A stretch of 64,000 bases of DNA from assembly GCA_009760885.1 (NCBI GenBank), contig CM019700.1:1312001-1376000 (forward strand), written 5' to 3'. This document shows positions 10,451 to 22,740 of this stretch, piece after piece (the first letter of the stretch is position 1; each line of letters opens with the position of its first letter). The translations under genes were made by a program, and so were the position numbers. The notes beneath the pieces are model-generated. The model was not told the DNA's origin. It ran no database searches and saw only the letters and a list, made by a program, of their open reading frames with translations. The DNA is from Achatina immaculata. Its lineage: Eukaryota; Mollusca; Gastropoda; Stylommatophora; Achatinidae.

Positions 10451-10871
10451 TTCAGGACTCTGCGTTTATCGTTGTGATCAACCATCATGTTACGCTGAAA
10501 ATCATCTCATCGGTGTTATCACTTATACCAGTCTTCTTCTTCGTTCGCTTCTACCACCAAAACTGCACTGTGATCCTACTGAATTTACGCCTGTGGTCTT
10601 CGTTAGGTCCCTAAGTCTCCTATGTGGTCCCCAAAAGGACCACACGAGATCCACGTGAGGACCACAAGGGGTTCAGAGTATCACAGAGCTTTAGCCTGTA
10701 TTCTTGGTGGGTCTCAGAAGCGGGATTGCGTGACACCGTTGTTTTCATTGCACCAGTTTAGTCTAGGGTTGGACTTTCTCACCGGAAGACCTCGACGTGT
10801 TTAGGATATCAGTGCATCCCCGCTGGGTGAGAGGCGGTAGCCCACCCAGGCCAGAGTTGGACCACTTATAC
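10451..10871. other. No recognisable feature
   Basis: Contains a small local inverted pair (GTGGTCCCCAAAAGGACCAC, 10623-10642) but no gene or transposon I can name. Confidence 0.5.
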
Positions 10872-11071
10872 CAGTGTTTCTCAACCTTTTTTTTTCGTCA
10901 TGCCCCACCTCAAAGACCTAAAAATTTTGATCTCTCTCTCTCCCCTTCCCCAGCAGCATAATAGTCAACCACGTTCTGAAAAAAAAATATGTTCTAATTG
11001 TCTCCGGCCCACAAATTCAAAATTACTCCCTGTCAGACATTATCCCCCTTACTCCACATTGGGAAACACTG
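10872..11071 (+). mobile_element. hAT-like MITE (200 bp)
   Basis: Starts CAGTGTTTCTCAACC and ends ATTGGGAAACACTG, an imperfect terminal inverted repeat. The interior is C-rich and non-coding. The same family is at 8582 and, split by an insertion, at 24738-25655. A matching 8-bp target duplication is not apparent. Confidence 0.75.
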
Positions 11072-13277
11072 CCGTGGAGAAAGTGGGGCACTTGCGTCGA
11101 TCGAGACCGTGATACTATCTTAGAAGACCATCATCGCTGTTGTTACTGTCTGTCATAACACTCAAGTTATAATAGTAGATGTTCACACGGTCTTCTGTCT
11201 CTAAACCTACACTCAACGCAGCGACCATTCAACCTCCTGCGTTATGACTAACCTGCACACCAGCAAACCGGCGTCATATCTAAGACCATCTACATCTGGC
11301 CCGCCTCTCCACGCGATTGTATCACTGTGTTCCATGAAATCAACGTGGGGGCGGGGAGAATATGTGAGCATAAAAGTAGGATATGTGCTCTGTGTTAACC
11401 TATATGTTTTAATTTGATCTGATGATAACAGTTTGACACGTGCGATCTGACTAGATGCCAGGAATAACCTGTCTGCTTTGGTCTGCCGTTGCTGAGACAT
11501 ATGGCTGTAGTTTTGTCAGGTACAATGGAAGCATGAGCCTTGTAAGGAAGCTGTAGATAGGCAGAGTGTGTATTTATGTACGTATGTATATGTATGTTTG
11601 TCCGTCCGTCCATTCATCCATGTCTATACAACACATATTTTGCTCAATAGTTCAAAGGTATGTGCTGAGTAATCCAGCCATAGGATTAGCTTCAGCTAAT
11701 GTGACACAGGAACTGGCTTGTCATTTTAGGATTAGCTTCAGCTAATGTGACACAAGAACCAGCTTGTCATTTTAGATTCAGAGTTGCCAACGTTTTTTTT
11801 CCTCACACAAAAAAATGTAGAATTACCTCAGAATACATCTAGAATTACCTATATTTTAAAAAGTATGTATCCAAAAATTATATAGGAAATATTTTGTCTT
11901 TTAAAATAATATATGAGTGAAAAATTAATATGGGAAATGCCATTGAAAGTAATGGTAATATGTTATTAATACGAATATGTCATCACTACTGCTATGTCAT
12001 TAATGTTAATAATTACCTTAGCACTATCACAAAAAAATGAAGATCATCATCAACGCCTTCGGCATTTGAAGGCCCCGCTTGGCAAGATGATGTAGAAGTT
12101 CCTACCTCTTGCAGAATTTCTTACTGATATGCTACCTTTGATAACTTGTTCCTATAGCTTTTGAAACTTCAGGAGGAAGTTGATAAGCACCAAAATAATG
12201 TCCCGATAAGCTGAACCTGACCATTAAAATAACATGAAGAAGTTCCAGCTTCATTTTGTTGCAGTCTTATTGTCAGCAAGGTTGGCCCTTGCATAAATCG
12301 ACAAGATGGCCACAGTTTACAATAGCACACTGAAAGCTCATAAGCTTGGTAACTCATCACTCAATTTGAGGATTGAGTTTTAAAGAGCGCTGCCCTTGTG
12401 TGTGCGTTCTTAGATTTCCGTTACATTTTCAAATCTTGGTATTTTAGCTTTTAATGTCACATTTGCAAAATTTACAACGAGCTTTTGTATTATCTCCAGC
12501 AACCATCATTATCTATTTCGCAAACATTTCATCTTTTAACCATTCTTTTCCTAATTGAATTTTGACATTTTCAGAGAGATGTAATTAAGAAATATTCCCA
12601 GTAAATATATTCACAAACTTAAACACAGCTTGCACTGAGAGCTATGGAAGTTTTGAACAAAGTTTCCATAATGTTGGGTTGTCCTAACTAGAATAATTTT
12701 GTGGCTCTACTTCACTGGTTCCTTCTCCAAAATACTAACCAGACAACGGAAAGCTTAAGACTAAGACTGGTGTCCGTATAACAGAATGGACCCAACTAAA
12801 ACTGAATGTCGCCTGAAAGTCTGGTGATTTAATTATACATAAAAATAAAGCTGCCCTCACTAGCAGAGATGATATTTCTCCCGTAACCATTTGACCTTTA
12901 AGCTGAGGTCCGTCCTGTCCCTTAATTACATAATAACATCTCTCCCGGAGCTGTTATTTTGACTGTCATTCCAGGGATAGGCAATTCCCAGGCCACTCAG
13001 TTTATTGATCTAATTAATTTTCACCTGTTGTTCAAGGCAGCTAACTCCCGGCATTACAAACAAGTGTTACCAATCTGAACACTTTAAACAGTAAAACACT
13101 GATTTCATGTATTGAGAAATGACTGACTTTGGCAGATTTGCAAAAATAAAAGAAAATAGTCATCTAGATGTCAGCTATAAATCTAGATATTTTAAAATTA
13201 AATCTAGATAATTTTAGATATTTAAAAATAAAACAAAAGCAACAATTCTTATTGTCTGGGCAGGGCCAAAATTATCT
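11072..13277. other. Mostly unannotated; one 47-bp tandem duplication
   Basis: A two-unit ~47-bp duplication (GGATTAGCTTCAGCTAATGT type) lies at about 11681-11775. Otherwise AT-rich sequence with no supported gene; the open frames are short and lack protein-like composition. Confidence 0.5.
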
Positions 13278-14460
13278 AGATCTGGATTCTTCTTCTTCTT
13301 CTTCCGCTTTCCGAGCCACTAAGGCTCATTGCTGCAGACAAAGTTCGCCTCCATTCCTCTCTATTCCTAATCTTCTCTCTCCAGTTGGTGACACCAATTT
13401 CTTTTATATCCTCTTCTATGTTGTCTTTACATCTCTGTCTGGTCTACCCCTTAATCATGTTTCCCTCATTTCTTGTGCATACATCATTTTCTTTTGTCTG
13501 TTCTGTTCCATTCTTTCTACATGCCCCAGCCAGCGTAGTCTGTTCAGTTTTAAGACATTTATAATTCGTTGGGATTTAAATAAGCTGTTCAGTTCAGTGT
13601 TCTTTCTAGCTCTCCATTCTCCACTGTTAGTATCCTTTCCACTGCTGGTATCCTTTGTGGGCACAAAGATCCTTCTTCGGATCTTGTTCTCAAAGATCTG
13701 CAATTTTTGTTCATCTTTCTTTATTTTACTCCACGTTTCTGATCCGTACATGACGGCTGGTCTTATTATAGTTTTGTAGATTGTTGTTTTTGGTGTTTTG
13801 GGGACAGGATTTGGGATTTAACAGGTTTTACAATGCGAAGTATATTTTATTCCCTATCTGTAGTCTGTCTTTAATTTCCTCGCTTACTACGTTGCTTCTG
13901 TTGAAGGTTGTGCCTAGATATTTGTATGTGTCTGCATTCCTAATAATCATATCTCTAACATTTATATTATCTGGATCATTCTGCCTCTGGTCTCTTGATA
14001 TCTTCATACACTCTGTCTTATCTTGGTTAATGGTCAAGCCCACTTTTAGTGCCATACCTCTCAGGTGTATGCAGGTATTGATGACTTCTTGCAGTTTCCC
14101 CCACTAGGTCGATGTTATCAGCTTATCCTAGTATTTTAGCTTGTTCTTCTGTAGTGCTTTCTTCTTTCACTTTTCTGATTACCTTTTCTAGTACTAGGTT
14201 GAATCGTAATGGAGATAATCTATCACTTTGTTTTAAACCAGTTCTTATATAGAAGGGTTCTGACTTTCTTCCTTTATACATTACTATATTTTGTGCATCC
14301 TCTATACATATTCTGATCAAATTTATTAATTTGTCAGGTATCTCAAATTCTTTTATAATTTTCCATAAGCTCTTCCTATCTATGCTGTCATAGACTTTGA
14401 GTCTGTGAAGATATTATGTACTTCTTTTCCATATTCCCAGTACTTTTCTGCTCTTTGACA
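13278..14460 (-). pseudogene. RTE-like retrotransposon, 3' part of host element (family F3)
   Basis: Read on the minus strand, this follows the RT core: NIVMYKGRKSEPFYIRTGLK (14290-14230), then LTINQDKTECMK, DTYKYLGTTF, MYGSETW and LNRLRWLGHVERMEQNR. The 3' end has a (GAA)n-type tail (TTC run on plus, 13281-13300). Frameshifts and stops separate the pieces. Its 5' half continues at 14877-15500 after an F1 insertion. Removing the insertion keeps the frame open across the junction (residues STVDQIFYH then CQRAEKYWEYG), which proves the nesting order. Confidence 0.85.
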
Positions 14461-14876
14461 TGAGACCTGGACACTTAACAAAACAGCTGAGAAACACATA
14501 AATGCTTTTGAATGTAAATGCTACAGAAGAGTTCTTCAAATATCATGGACACAAAAAAGAACAAATATATCTATACTACAAGAGCTTAATATTGAAGAAG
14601 GCTGGCTAGTAAAGAGGATTAAAGAGAGAAAACTTAAATATTTTTGACACATTAAACGTCATGATAATTTGGAGAAGACCGTATTGGAAGGATACATATT
14701 GGGAAAAAGAAAAAGAAAAAGAGGAAGACCAAAACGAAGATGGCTGCAAGAAATCGTTGACGATCTGCAAATGGACGCAGCAGCAGCAGGCCATCTTACT
14801 CACAACCGAGAGGCCTACAGGAGTGCTATTAGGGAGGCAAAGTTCCGCAATGGACATGCAAATGAATGAATGACGT
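14461..14876 (+). mobile_element. RTE-like F1 copy nested in the F3 element
   Basis: A 5'-truncated insertion beginning at TGAGACCTGGACAC and ending in a (GAAT)n tail after the same EAKFRNGHANE C-terminus as 5245-6030. The frame is ETWTLNK to the stop, with one stop near LKYF*HIKRHDN (14645). The host element reads in frame across the two flanks. A TGAC-like 4-5 bp target duplication is possible (TTGACA left, TGACGTGA right). Confidence 0.88.
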
Positions 14877-15500
14877 GATAAAATATTTGGTCTACGGTTG
14901 ATCTATTCTTCCTAAAACATGCTTGATAGTCTCCCAGTATGTTCTCGCTGTATTGTTTTAATCTATTTAAAAGTATAATAGATAGTATTTTGTAGATTGT
15001 TTGTAGTAAGGATATTCCTCTGTAGTTTTCACACTTGCTCTTATCGCCTTTTACGGGGATCAGTAATGATTCTCTCCATTCACTAGGGAATTTTTCTTCT
15101 TCCCATATGTGTTGTATTAGTGCACATATCTGTTCATGTAGATTTAGACTTCCTTCCTTAATCAGTTCTGCAACAATTCCATCTGAACCAGTTACTTTGT
15201 TGTTTCACAGAAACATGATACTGTAGATGACGTCTAAGTCTGGTTCCTCTATTTCAGGTTCACAAGTCTGTATTTCTTTGTATGGTAATGTGCTTATAGG
15301 CTCTAGATCTAGATTAAAAAAAAATTATCTAAATCGGCAACCCTGCTTTAGAATGTATTCATCTGGGATTGTACGGGCATTGACTGTTAGAAAGAAGATG
15401 AAATGCAGCGTTCTATGTACTCTAGTGTCTATAAGCAGGGCCTTATCGTCTTCCATCTTATTGTCACTTTATACTTCTTTCTGTTGGAATATGGGGCTAG
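14877..15500 (-). pseudogene. RTE-like retrotransposon, 5' part of host element (F3 RT fingers)
   Basis: On the minus strand IEEPDLDVIYSIMFL, stop, NNKVTGSDGIVAELI, IWEEEKFPSEWRESLLIPV and KGDKSKCENYRGISLL (about 15260-15000) are the classic N-terminal RT blocks. One stop follows IMFL. It continues towards 14460 after the nested F1 copy. The region beyond 15330 is only weakly similar and contains a small TCTAGATCTAGATT insertion-like stretch. Confidence 0.82.
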
Positions 15501-15514
15501 AGTTTCAAATATAG

Positions 15515-16320
15515 TCTTCATGGCTAAAGAATCAAGATAAATCAGATTTATGTGACTTAAGAGTCCAAATTAAGTCAAGTTTATGTGAGTCAAGAAAAGT
15601 CGAATTTAAGCGGCTGGAGAGTCAAGATAAGTCAAATTTATGTGGCTGGAGAGTAAAGATAAGTCAAATGAATGTTACTTGGAACTCAAGAGTAGTCAAA
15701 TTTATGTGGCTGGAGAATCAAAATAGTCAAATTTATGTGGCTGGAGAGTCAAAATAAGCCACATTAATGTGGTCGGCGAGTCAAGATAAGCCACATTTAC
15801 GTGACTGGAGAATCAAGATAAAAGAAATCTATATGACTTAAAATGTGCGCGTGCGGGTGCACACTGTTCGTCATTACGTTCGAGTTGCGTTGTGACTTGT
15901 GACCTACACATGTTACGGACACGCAAGTACACCGTCACCAACACACGGACGTGTTGCACGGAAACGGAATGGGTCAGTCAACTCGGTAGGCTTAGCTGCG
16001 ACATAACCAGACTCTCTTCCCCCCTAGAACAGTTCGAGACAGAACAATAGCCCATTTCCTGTGTCGTATTCTCACCAAGGCACGGACATGTCCACGCTCA
16101 GCAGCTGTCTTAAGTCTGTTCTGCCCTGTGAACACATTGCCAGCCCCACTAATCTTCTGACCAGGTTCTTTTGGTTTATTTTCAAGCCCGAGTCACTCGT
16201 AATGGTTCAGTGACTCTGGACAGCATTACCCAGCTGCTGTAGAGAGCCATGATAAGTCAGATCTATGTGACTTGAGAGATAAAATGAGTCAAATGTATGA
16301 ACAGTCAAGAGGAGTCATTT
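15515..16320. repeat. Degenerate ~31-32-bp minisatellite in two blocks
   Basis: Units of the form AGTCAAGATAAGTCAAATTT then ATGTGGCTGGAG fill 15515-15845 and reappear at 16245-16320. The intervening 15846-16244 is unique sequence without a recognisable feature. Strong divergence between units indicates an old array. Confidence 0.8.
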
Positions 16321-16357
16321 CGGTGTGCCCGAAGAGTCTAGAGAAGTTCGAACACAC

Positions 16358-16563
16358 GTGACCAGAGAGATTCACGGTGACATAAAATCCAAGTGATCGA
16401 AGAATCAAATGACCAGAGAGATTCACGGTGACATAAAATCCAAGTGATCGAAGAATCAAATGACCAGAGAGATTCACGGTGACATAAAATCCAAGTGATC
16501 GAAGAATCAAATGACCAGAGAGATTCACGGTGACATAAAATCCAAGTGATCGAAGAATCAGAC
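16358..16563. repeat. 51-bp minisatellite, 4 units
   Basis: Four identical or nearly identical units starting GACCAGAGAGATTCACGGTG and ending GAAGAATCAAAT. 51 is a multiple of three, so the reverse strand carries two artificial open frames. Confidence 0.95.
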
Positions 16564-16573
16564 ACACTTGTAC

Positions 16574-16903
16574 TTGTACGAACTCCCTGTAACTGCAAGC
16601 TCTTGTTCTTTACAGTCGATGCTGGAGGGTGTTGAGGCACAGCATCGTATCGGCTTGTGGGAGCGAGTTATGGCAGCTGTTTTTTTCAGTCCCGGAATAC
16701 AGCTAAAAAGCAGGGCGGTGTGTGAAATGCTTCTTTAGCAGACTCCGCCACCATGGGGACCATGGCGATCCCTGTCCCGTTAGCCAGGCTAGGTCTGTTA
16801 CTGGGGGTACCATGGAGAGGTGGGACAGGGTCTTGGTCAGCTATGGTTCGCTAACCTTGACGCTGGCATATCAACTGTGGGTCACCGAGTTCCTCCTCAT
16901 CGG
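16574..16903 (-). mobile_element. R35 interspersed repeat, copy 3
   Basis: Minus-strand copy with the full body: GCATCGTATCGGC, CAGTCCCGGAATACAGC, AAAAAGCAGGG, CACCATGGGG and GGGTCTTGGTCAGCTATG on the plus strand. It has only about one 35-bp unit (TGGTTCGCTAACCTTGACGC), so the array is not expanded here. Confidence 0.85.
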
Positions 16904-17337
16904 ACAGACGTCTTCACTCCTGAATCAAACACAAGCGAAGCGTGTGTGACGGAGGAGTCAGAGAGATCAAATAAAATCACGGAAGAACCACAGATGAGCA
17001 ACATCTCTGCGAGTGAAAAAGCAAAATCGACCTTCATCATTGTTATAATGTGTATTAATTAATTAAGTAACCCCGGCACAATGGACTGATTAATGTTCTC
17101 ATTTGAGCGCAGTCTGCATAAAGTGCTGCATCCATTATGCATAGACCACTGCAATTTAATTCTATTCCTTTTTAATCCAGAACATGTAAAAGGTCTGAGC
17201 AATTTTAATTTCGATAAAAGAACGTGATTATCTTCCCTTGATTCGGAAAAAAAAATCATTTGATAAGATTAATAGCAGCTCATAAAATTTTCAGGGCCAA
17301 CCACGAATCTGTGGGCCACATCAAATGGCCTCTGCTG
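16904..17337. other. No recognisable feature
   Basis: AT-rich flank between R35 copy 3 and an RTE-like copy. No supported coding frame. Confidence 0.45.
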
Positions 17338-18590
17338 TCTGCGGCCATTCATTTATTCATTTGCATGTCCATTGCGGAATTTTGCCTCCCTAACAGCACT
17401 CCTGTAGGCCTCTCGGTTGTGAGCAAGATGGCCTGCTGCTGATTCATCCACTTGCAGATTATCAACTATGTCTTACATCCATCATCGCCTTGGTCTTCCT
17501 CTCTTTTTTTCCCATTATGTACACTTCCAAGACTCTAGATTATCATGACATTTAATGTGTCCAAAATATTTAAGTTTCCTCAGTTTAATCCTCTTTACTA
17601 GTCAGCCTTTTTCAATATTAAGTTCTTGTAGTGTGGATATATTTGTTCTTTTTTGTGTCCATGATATTTGAAGAACTCTTCTGTAGCATTTACATTCAAA
17701 AGCATTTATGTGTTTCTCAGCTGTTTTGTTAAGTGTCCAGGTCTCACATGGGAAAGATGCATGCCCTTAAAAATCTTATTTTTGTAGTTCTGTCTGTTCC
17801 TCTCCACAGATTCTTTAGTTGTTTTACTTTCTGAAGAGCGATAGATATCCTCCTTTTAATTTCCCTCATTGTATCTTCATTATTAGTTAGTAGTGATCCA
17901 AGATATTCAAAACTCTTCACTTCTTCCAGATTTTCCTAATTGATACATATTTCAGCTGCCTTATTTGTTTTGTCAGTTGTCATCAATTTAGTTTTATTCG
18001 CATTAAAATAGAGGTTTTGCTCTTCGCTGTTCTTACGGACTGACATAATTAGTTTTTGCATTTCTTTTTGTGTTGTGGACAGTATTACTGTGCCATCAGC
18101 ATATCTAATCTCTGATATTTCATAACCTCCAATTGTTATGGCATAATATTCTTTGTATACATCTTCTCTAACATTCCTCATTATATTTTCAGTACACAAG
18201 TTAAATAAGTAAGGCGACAATATGCACCCCTGAAGGACCCCTTGTTTTATGTCAAACCAAGTTGTTGTTTCACCATTTATTCTTACTGCTGCCTGTTGGT
18301 CTAGACACAGCAATGATGTTAATTGTATCAAATGTGTTGGAAATCCCATTTTTTCCCCATTATTTCCCAAAGTTTCTGATGTTGTACACAATCAAATGCT
18401 TTTGAATAGTCTATAAAGGATAAATATAGATTCACATTAAACTCCCTGCATTTCTCTATTATTAATCTTAGATTGAATATATGATCTCTTGATCCTCTGC
18501 CTTGCCTGAAGCCATCTTGGACCATACTGACTTCTATTTTCTTACGAGGTCTACGCCAGTTTCCTGTAGATATCAACCACGTCTTTATCG
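17338..18590 (-). pseudogene. RTE-like retrotransposon F1, RT with YADG at the catalytic box
   Basis: The longest F1 copy. On the minus strand it has FRQGRGSRDHIFNLR and SFIDYSKAFDCV (RT motif A, with catalytic D) at about 18500-18400, then IKQGVLQGCILSPYLFNL (motif B) at about 18250-18200. Next is IRYADGTVILSTT, where the catalytic box is YADG rather than YADD (18092-18103). Further frames continue through the thumb and the ACKMDES-like C-terminal end to a CATT-rich tail at 17345. There is a frameshift near 18380 and another near 17935. The D to G change would abolish metal binding, so this RT is dead even without the frameshifts. Confidence 0.87.
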
Positions 18591-18740
18591 TGTGTCCGAC
18601 CTGAATGGAAATGACCTATGTGGCTTTTAGACCTGCGACGTTTTCAAGTTGCTTTCTGAGCCTCCTTGATCTCCTTTCATTGATAATTTTCCTTTTTCTT
18701 CTCTTCACGATGTCTAAGGGAAAAATGAAAAAAAAAATAA

Positions 18741-19735
18741 CACAGCTGTGGACTGTATAAGCAACATTTTGTTACCGTACTGTAGACTGTAGAAACAACA
18801 TTTTGTTACAGTGATGTAGACTGTAGAAACATTTTGCTGCAGTGCTGTAGACTGTAGAAAAAATACTTTGTTACATGTTGTAGACTGTAGAAACAACATT
18901 TTGTTACAGTGCTGTAGAATATAGAAACAACACTTTGTTACAGTGATGTAGACTTTAGAAACGTTTTGTTACAGTGCTGTAGATTGTAGAAACAACATTT
19001 TGTTACAATGTTGTAGACTGTAGAAACATTTTTTTACAATGCTGTAGACTGTAGAAACATTATTTTATTACAGTGCTATAGACTATACAAATAACATTTT
19101 GTTACAGTGCTGTAGATTGTGGAAACAACATTTTGTTGCAGTGATGTAGACTATAGAAACAACATTTTGTTACAGTGCTGTAGACTATAGAAACAACATT
19201 TTGTTACAGTGCTGTAGACTGTAGAAACAATATTTTGTTACAGTGCTGTAGACCGTATAAACAACATTTAATACAATGCTGTAGACTTTAGAAATAACAC
19301 ATTGTTACATTGCTGTGAACTGTAGAAACAACATTTTGTTACAGTACTGTGAACTGTAAAAATAACACTTTGTTACAGTGCTGTAGACTGTAGAAATAAC
19401 ACTTTGGTACAGTGCTGTAGATTGTAGAAATAATACTTTGTTAAAGTGTTGTGAACTGTAGAAATAACACATTCTTACAGCTTTATAGACTGTAGAAATA
19501 GCACTTCGTTACAGCAGTATAGGCTGTAGAAATAGCACTCTGTTAAAGTGTTGTGAACTGTAGAAATAACACATTCTTACAGTTTTATAGACTGTAGAAA
19601 TAACACTTTGTTAAAGTGTTGTGAACTGTAGAAATAACACATTCTTACAGTTTTATAGACTGTAGAAATAGCACTTCGTTACAGCAGTATAGGCTGTAGA
19701 AATAACACTTTGTTACATCTCTATAGTATGTAGAA
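18741..19735. repeat. 34-bp degenerate minisatellite, ~29 units
   Basis: The unit is GCTGTAGACTGTAGAAACAA plus CATTTTGTTACAGT. The right half (19400-19735) has a distinct sub-variant with AAATAACACATTCTTACAG, and two or three units there form a larger repeating block. There are many one-base changes and some units lack 4-5 bases. Confidence 0.93.
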
Positions 19736-20045
19736 GTAAGCTACGAGAAACATATATGGCTTAATGGAGAATAATCTTGGATTGGCTTGTGTTTGCTGCT
19801 CACTCTCAGAGATACATTCCCGTCCTGGTTAACACTGACAAGTTATACTCCTTATCTAAAGTGTCTAAGTTCCACCTGCAAAATACAAACTTTTAAATCA
19901 GTGTATATTTATTCATGGCTAAGGTGGGCTTTGTGTTGATCATATTGTGCTTTAGTATTTGGAGTTATAGTTTTTTTCCGAGTTTTTCAATTTCACATCG
20001 AACCCATGTTATTCTGTGAATGTGAAGAATGCACGATAGCAAAGA

Positions 20046-20400
20046 GCATTCAAAATCTACTGGAAGCGGCGGAGATGTGGTTCATAAGAAAACTGATGAG
20101 AATACCATGGACAGCCAAGAAAACAAATGAGGAGGTTCTAATTGAGGCGGGCAAAAGAGAGAATTGATGGCAAAATTCAGAACACAATAGACCAGATTTC
20201 TAGGACATGTTCTAAGAAGAGGCAAACTGGAACGTTTAATGACAACAGGAAAACTGGAGGGGGAAAAGGGACAGAGGAAGACAAAGAAGCGAGATAATTG
20301 ACGGACTAAAAGAGTGGCAGATAGCATAAGTCCAAAATACATCTTATAGAAAGAGCAAAGAGTAGATGGTTGTGGAAATCAGTGACTGCCAACGCCTGAT
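20046..20400 (+). pseudogene. RTE-like F2 relative, decayed C-terminus
   Basis: LLEAAEMWFIRKLMRIPWTA-like residues with a frameshift are followed by FLGHVLRRGKLER and a GRRRQRSEIIDGL-like basic stretch, matching the intact F2 copy at 44173-44857 at lower identity. Several stops. It ends with SVTANA (20380-20396), the usual family ending before its tail. Confidence 0.72.
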
Positions 20401-20450
20401 TGGGATGGACCTGGAAAAGAGAGTTGTTACCTACAAGTGTAGATCATTTA

Positions 20451-20795
20451 ACTTGTACGAACTCACTGTAACTGCGAGCTGTTGTTCTTTGCAGCCGATG
20501 CTGTAGAGATGTTGAGGCACAGCATCGTATCGGCGTGGGGACAGGTTATAGCGGCTGCTTTTTCAGTCCCGGAGTACAGCTAAAAAGCAGGGGTGTGCAA
20601 TGCTTCTTTAGAAGATTCCACCACCATGGGGGCTATGACGATCCCTGCCCCGTTAGCCAGGCTAGGCCTGTTACTGGGAGACCACGGAAAGGTGGGACAG
20701 GGTCTTGGTCAGCTATGATTCGCTAACCCTGACGCTGGCATATCAGTTATGGGTCACTGATTGTATCATCGGACAGGCCTCTTCACCCTCGTACA
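20451..20795 (-). mobile_element. R35 interspersed repeat, copy 4
   Basis: Minus-strand full-body copy, very similar to copy 3 including the outer sequence TTGTACGAACTC at its 3' side and CATCGGACAG at its 5' side. Shared outer borders suggest these mark the element's true ends. One 35-bp unit only. Confidence 0.86.
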
Positions 20796-20934
20796 TCATT
20801 AAAAAAAACCCCAGCTATTTCGTAATTAATTCCTTATAACTGAAAACAGTGAAAACATTTGCTCACAAAGGTATGTTGTTGCGAAAAGCATTAAAAAGTA
20901 ATTCAAAACTTCACTGCTTATTTCAGAGTATCCT

Positions 20935-21234
<300 letters not shown>

Positions 21235-22189
21235 AGTCCAACATTTTGTAATTTCTTTCCCATGAATTTTCTTCCTTCGTTTCCGACTTTCTTTCTTTCT
21301 CTTTGTTTCTTTGTTTTTATTTTAATGTAATATATTGAAATTTCTATATATTATTCTTTAACTTTTTAAGGACAATTCCTTGATACCTGCAGATTTAATC
21401 AAGATATTTTAAATCGATAGCAATTTCTGTAAATGAGGATGACAGTTCTCGCCAGTACTTGTACACAAACATGATGAATGTTGCACGACTCTTACTTTAG
21501 TAACTTCCATAAGTCAGGTCCTCTCTCCTCTGTGCATCATTTAACTCACAAATTCTGACTTACTTTGAAGTACTCTGAAGTTCTGAGCACGTTGGTCTGG
21601 TGTCCTGCATTTCAAAGTTTACTTTGTTTAGATATACGATTGTGCCAGAAAGGCATGCCATGTTTGTTTTGTTTTGTATCCAACATTTACCTTTTAACTT
21701 GCAAGCGAGTCGGGGAAAAAAAAACGACATTCGAGTAAGAAGAAAACTGTTTCCCTTGTAGTTCATGAAACGGCTCAATTACCTTTCCAGGGAAAAGCCA
21801 ATGAATTTGGATATGATGAAGTAAATGAAATTTTCGTGAAAATTTTTCATAGTTTCACACACTGAGATGAAGATTCTTGAACTGGGCTCCATTGACTTTA
21901 TAAGTTTTATTATTTTTATTATATCACCCAGTTTTTCTTTCAGGTGGCATTAGCTTAACTTTACATGTTAAAAAAAATAATATTTGTAATTACTGATGTT
22001 GTTTTAAAATGTTGAGAAAAGAAAAACAGAAACAAAGAAAGAATATTTTAAATTTGTCTCATGGAGCCTGTGATAGCTATGGCGGAGCTGAAGGGCACCG
22101 CGGAGCACCGTTTGAAAAACTCTAATATATAGGATTCTTCGGCATCGATCATTGTTAGTAATTATGTGCATTTATATCTCCCATCCCAG
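21235..22189. other. No recognisable feature; AT-rich, possibly intron
   Basis: Low-complexity T-rich patches but no transposon or gene I can identify. It ends in TTTATATCTCCCATCCCAG, an acceptor-like pyrimidine tract and AG just before the candidate exon. Confidence 0.5.
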
Positions 22190-22734
22190 GTTGTGATTCG
22201 AAGCTGCAACAAGTGACCTATATGGCGATTCAAGGCCACTATGTCAGGAGTCTTGACCATACGGAAAGCTGGAGAGACGGGCGCCGTTGTTCGGTATAAG
22301 CCATGCGCTAAATCAGAGACTCAAACTGATGATCATGATCACCAGCAGATAACGATACTAGAAGAAGACACCCGAGAAGGCGAGGACGAAGACGACGATT
22401 TCACAAGAAGAGAGGGAACAAGTGATGGGGGAAGTTTCCTCCTTGGTGGGAAATCTTACTCTCCGTGCAGTGGGAGGGGAGGCAGCTGTGCCCGAGCTGA
22501 TCGCAGTCAGAACAACGAACATTTTAACGATATCGACAATTATGAGAACAGTGAGGAAGGCGACGACGGAAAGAGACGAGGGGGGACTCTGAGAGTCTCG
22601 CTTCTGACTCGGTCGCAGCCCCCGCAGCAAGCCGGGTCGAACGTCACAGCTAACGGGCCGCGGCATACTCCGCCGAGCACGATCTTCCGGCCCCAGCCAT
22701 CTACCGCCAGCAGAGTCCAGCTCATCGGAGAAAG
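22190..22734 (+). CDS. Candidate protein-coding exon with first ATG, unidentified protein
   Basis: The exon is bounded by an acceptor-like CTCCCATCCCAG ending at 22189 and a near-consensus donor AAAG|GTACGT, cut after 22734. The ATG at 22241 is preceded by an in-frame TGA at 22214, so it would be the first coding exon with 51 bp of spliced 5' UTR. It gives 164 codons and a phase-2 exit. The protein is hydrophilic and disordered-looking. It has an acidic cluster (TREGEDEDDDFTRREG, about residues 44-60), a Gly/Ser-rich part, NDIDNYENSEEGDDGKRRGG, and a Pro/Gln/Ser/Thr-rich C-terminus. GC content is clearly higher than in the flanks. I see no known domain. It reads like the N-terminal tail of a larger regulatory or membrane protein. 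The minus-strand frames here are shadows. Splice confirmation is lacking. Confidence 0.6.
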
Positions 22735-22740
22735 GTACGT

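Noticed and set aside
13168..14107. Plus-strand hydrophobic open frames of 203 and 108 codons resembling membrane proteins
   Set aside because: They are the antisense of the F3 retrotransposon coding strand.
16289..16640. Minus-strand frames of 92 and 100 codons with a repeated heptadecapeptide
   Set aside because: Produced by four identical 51-bp units.
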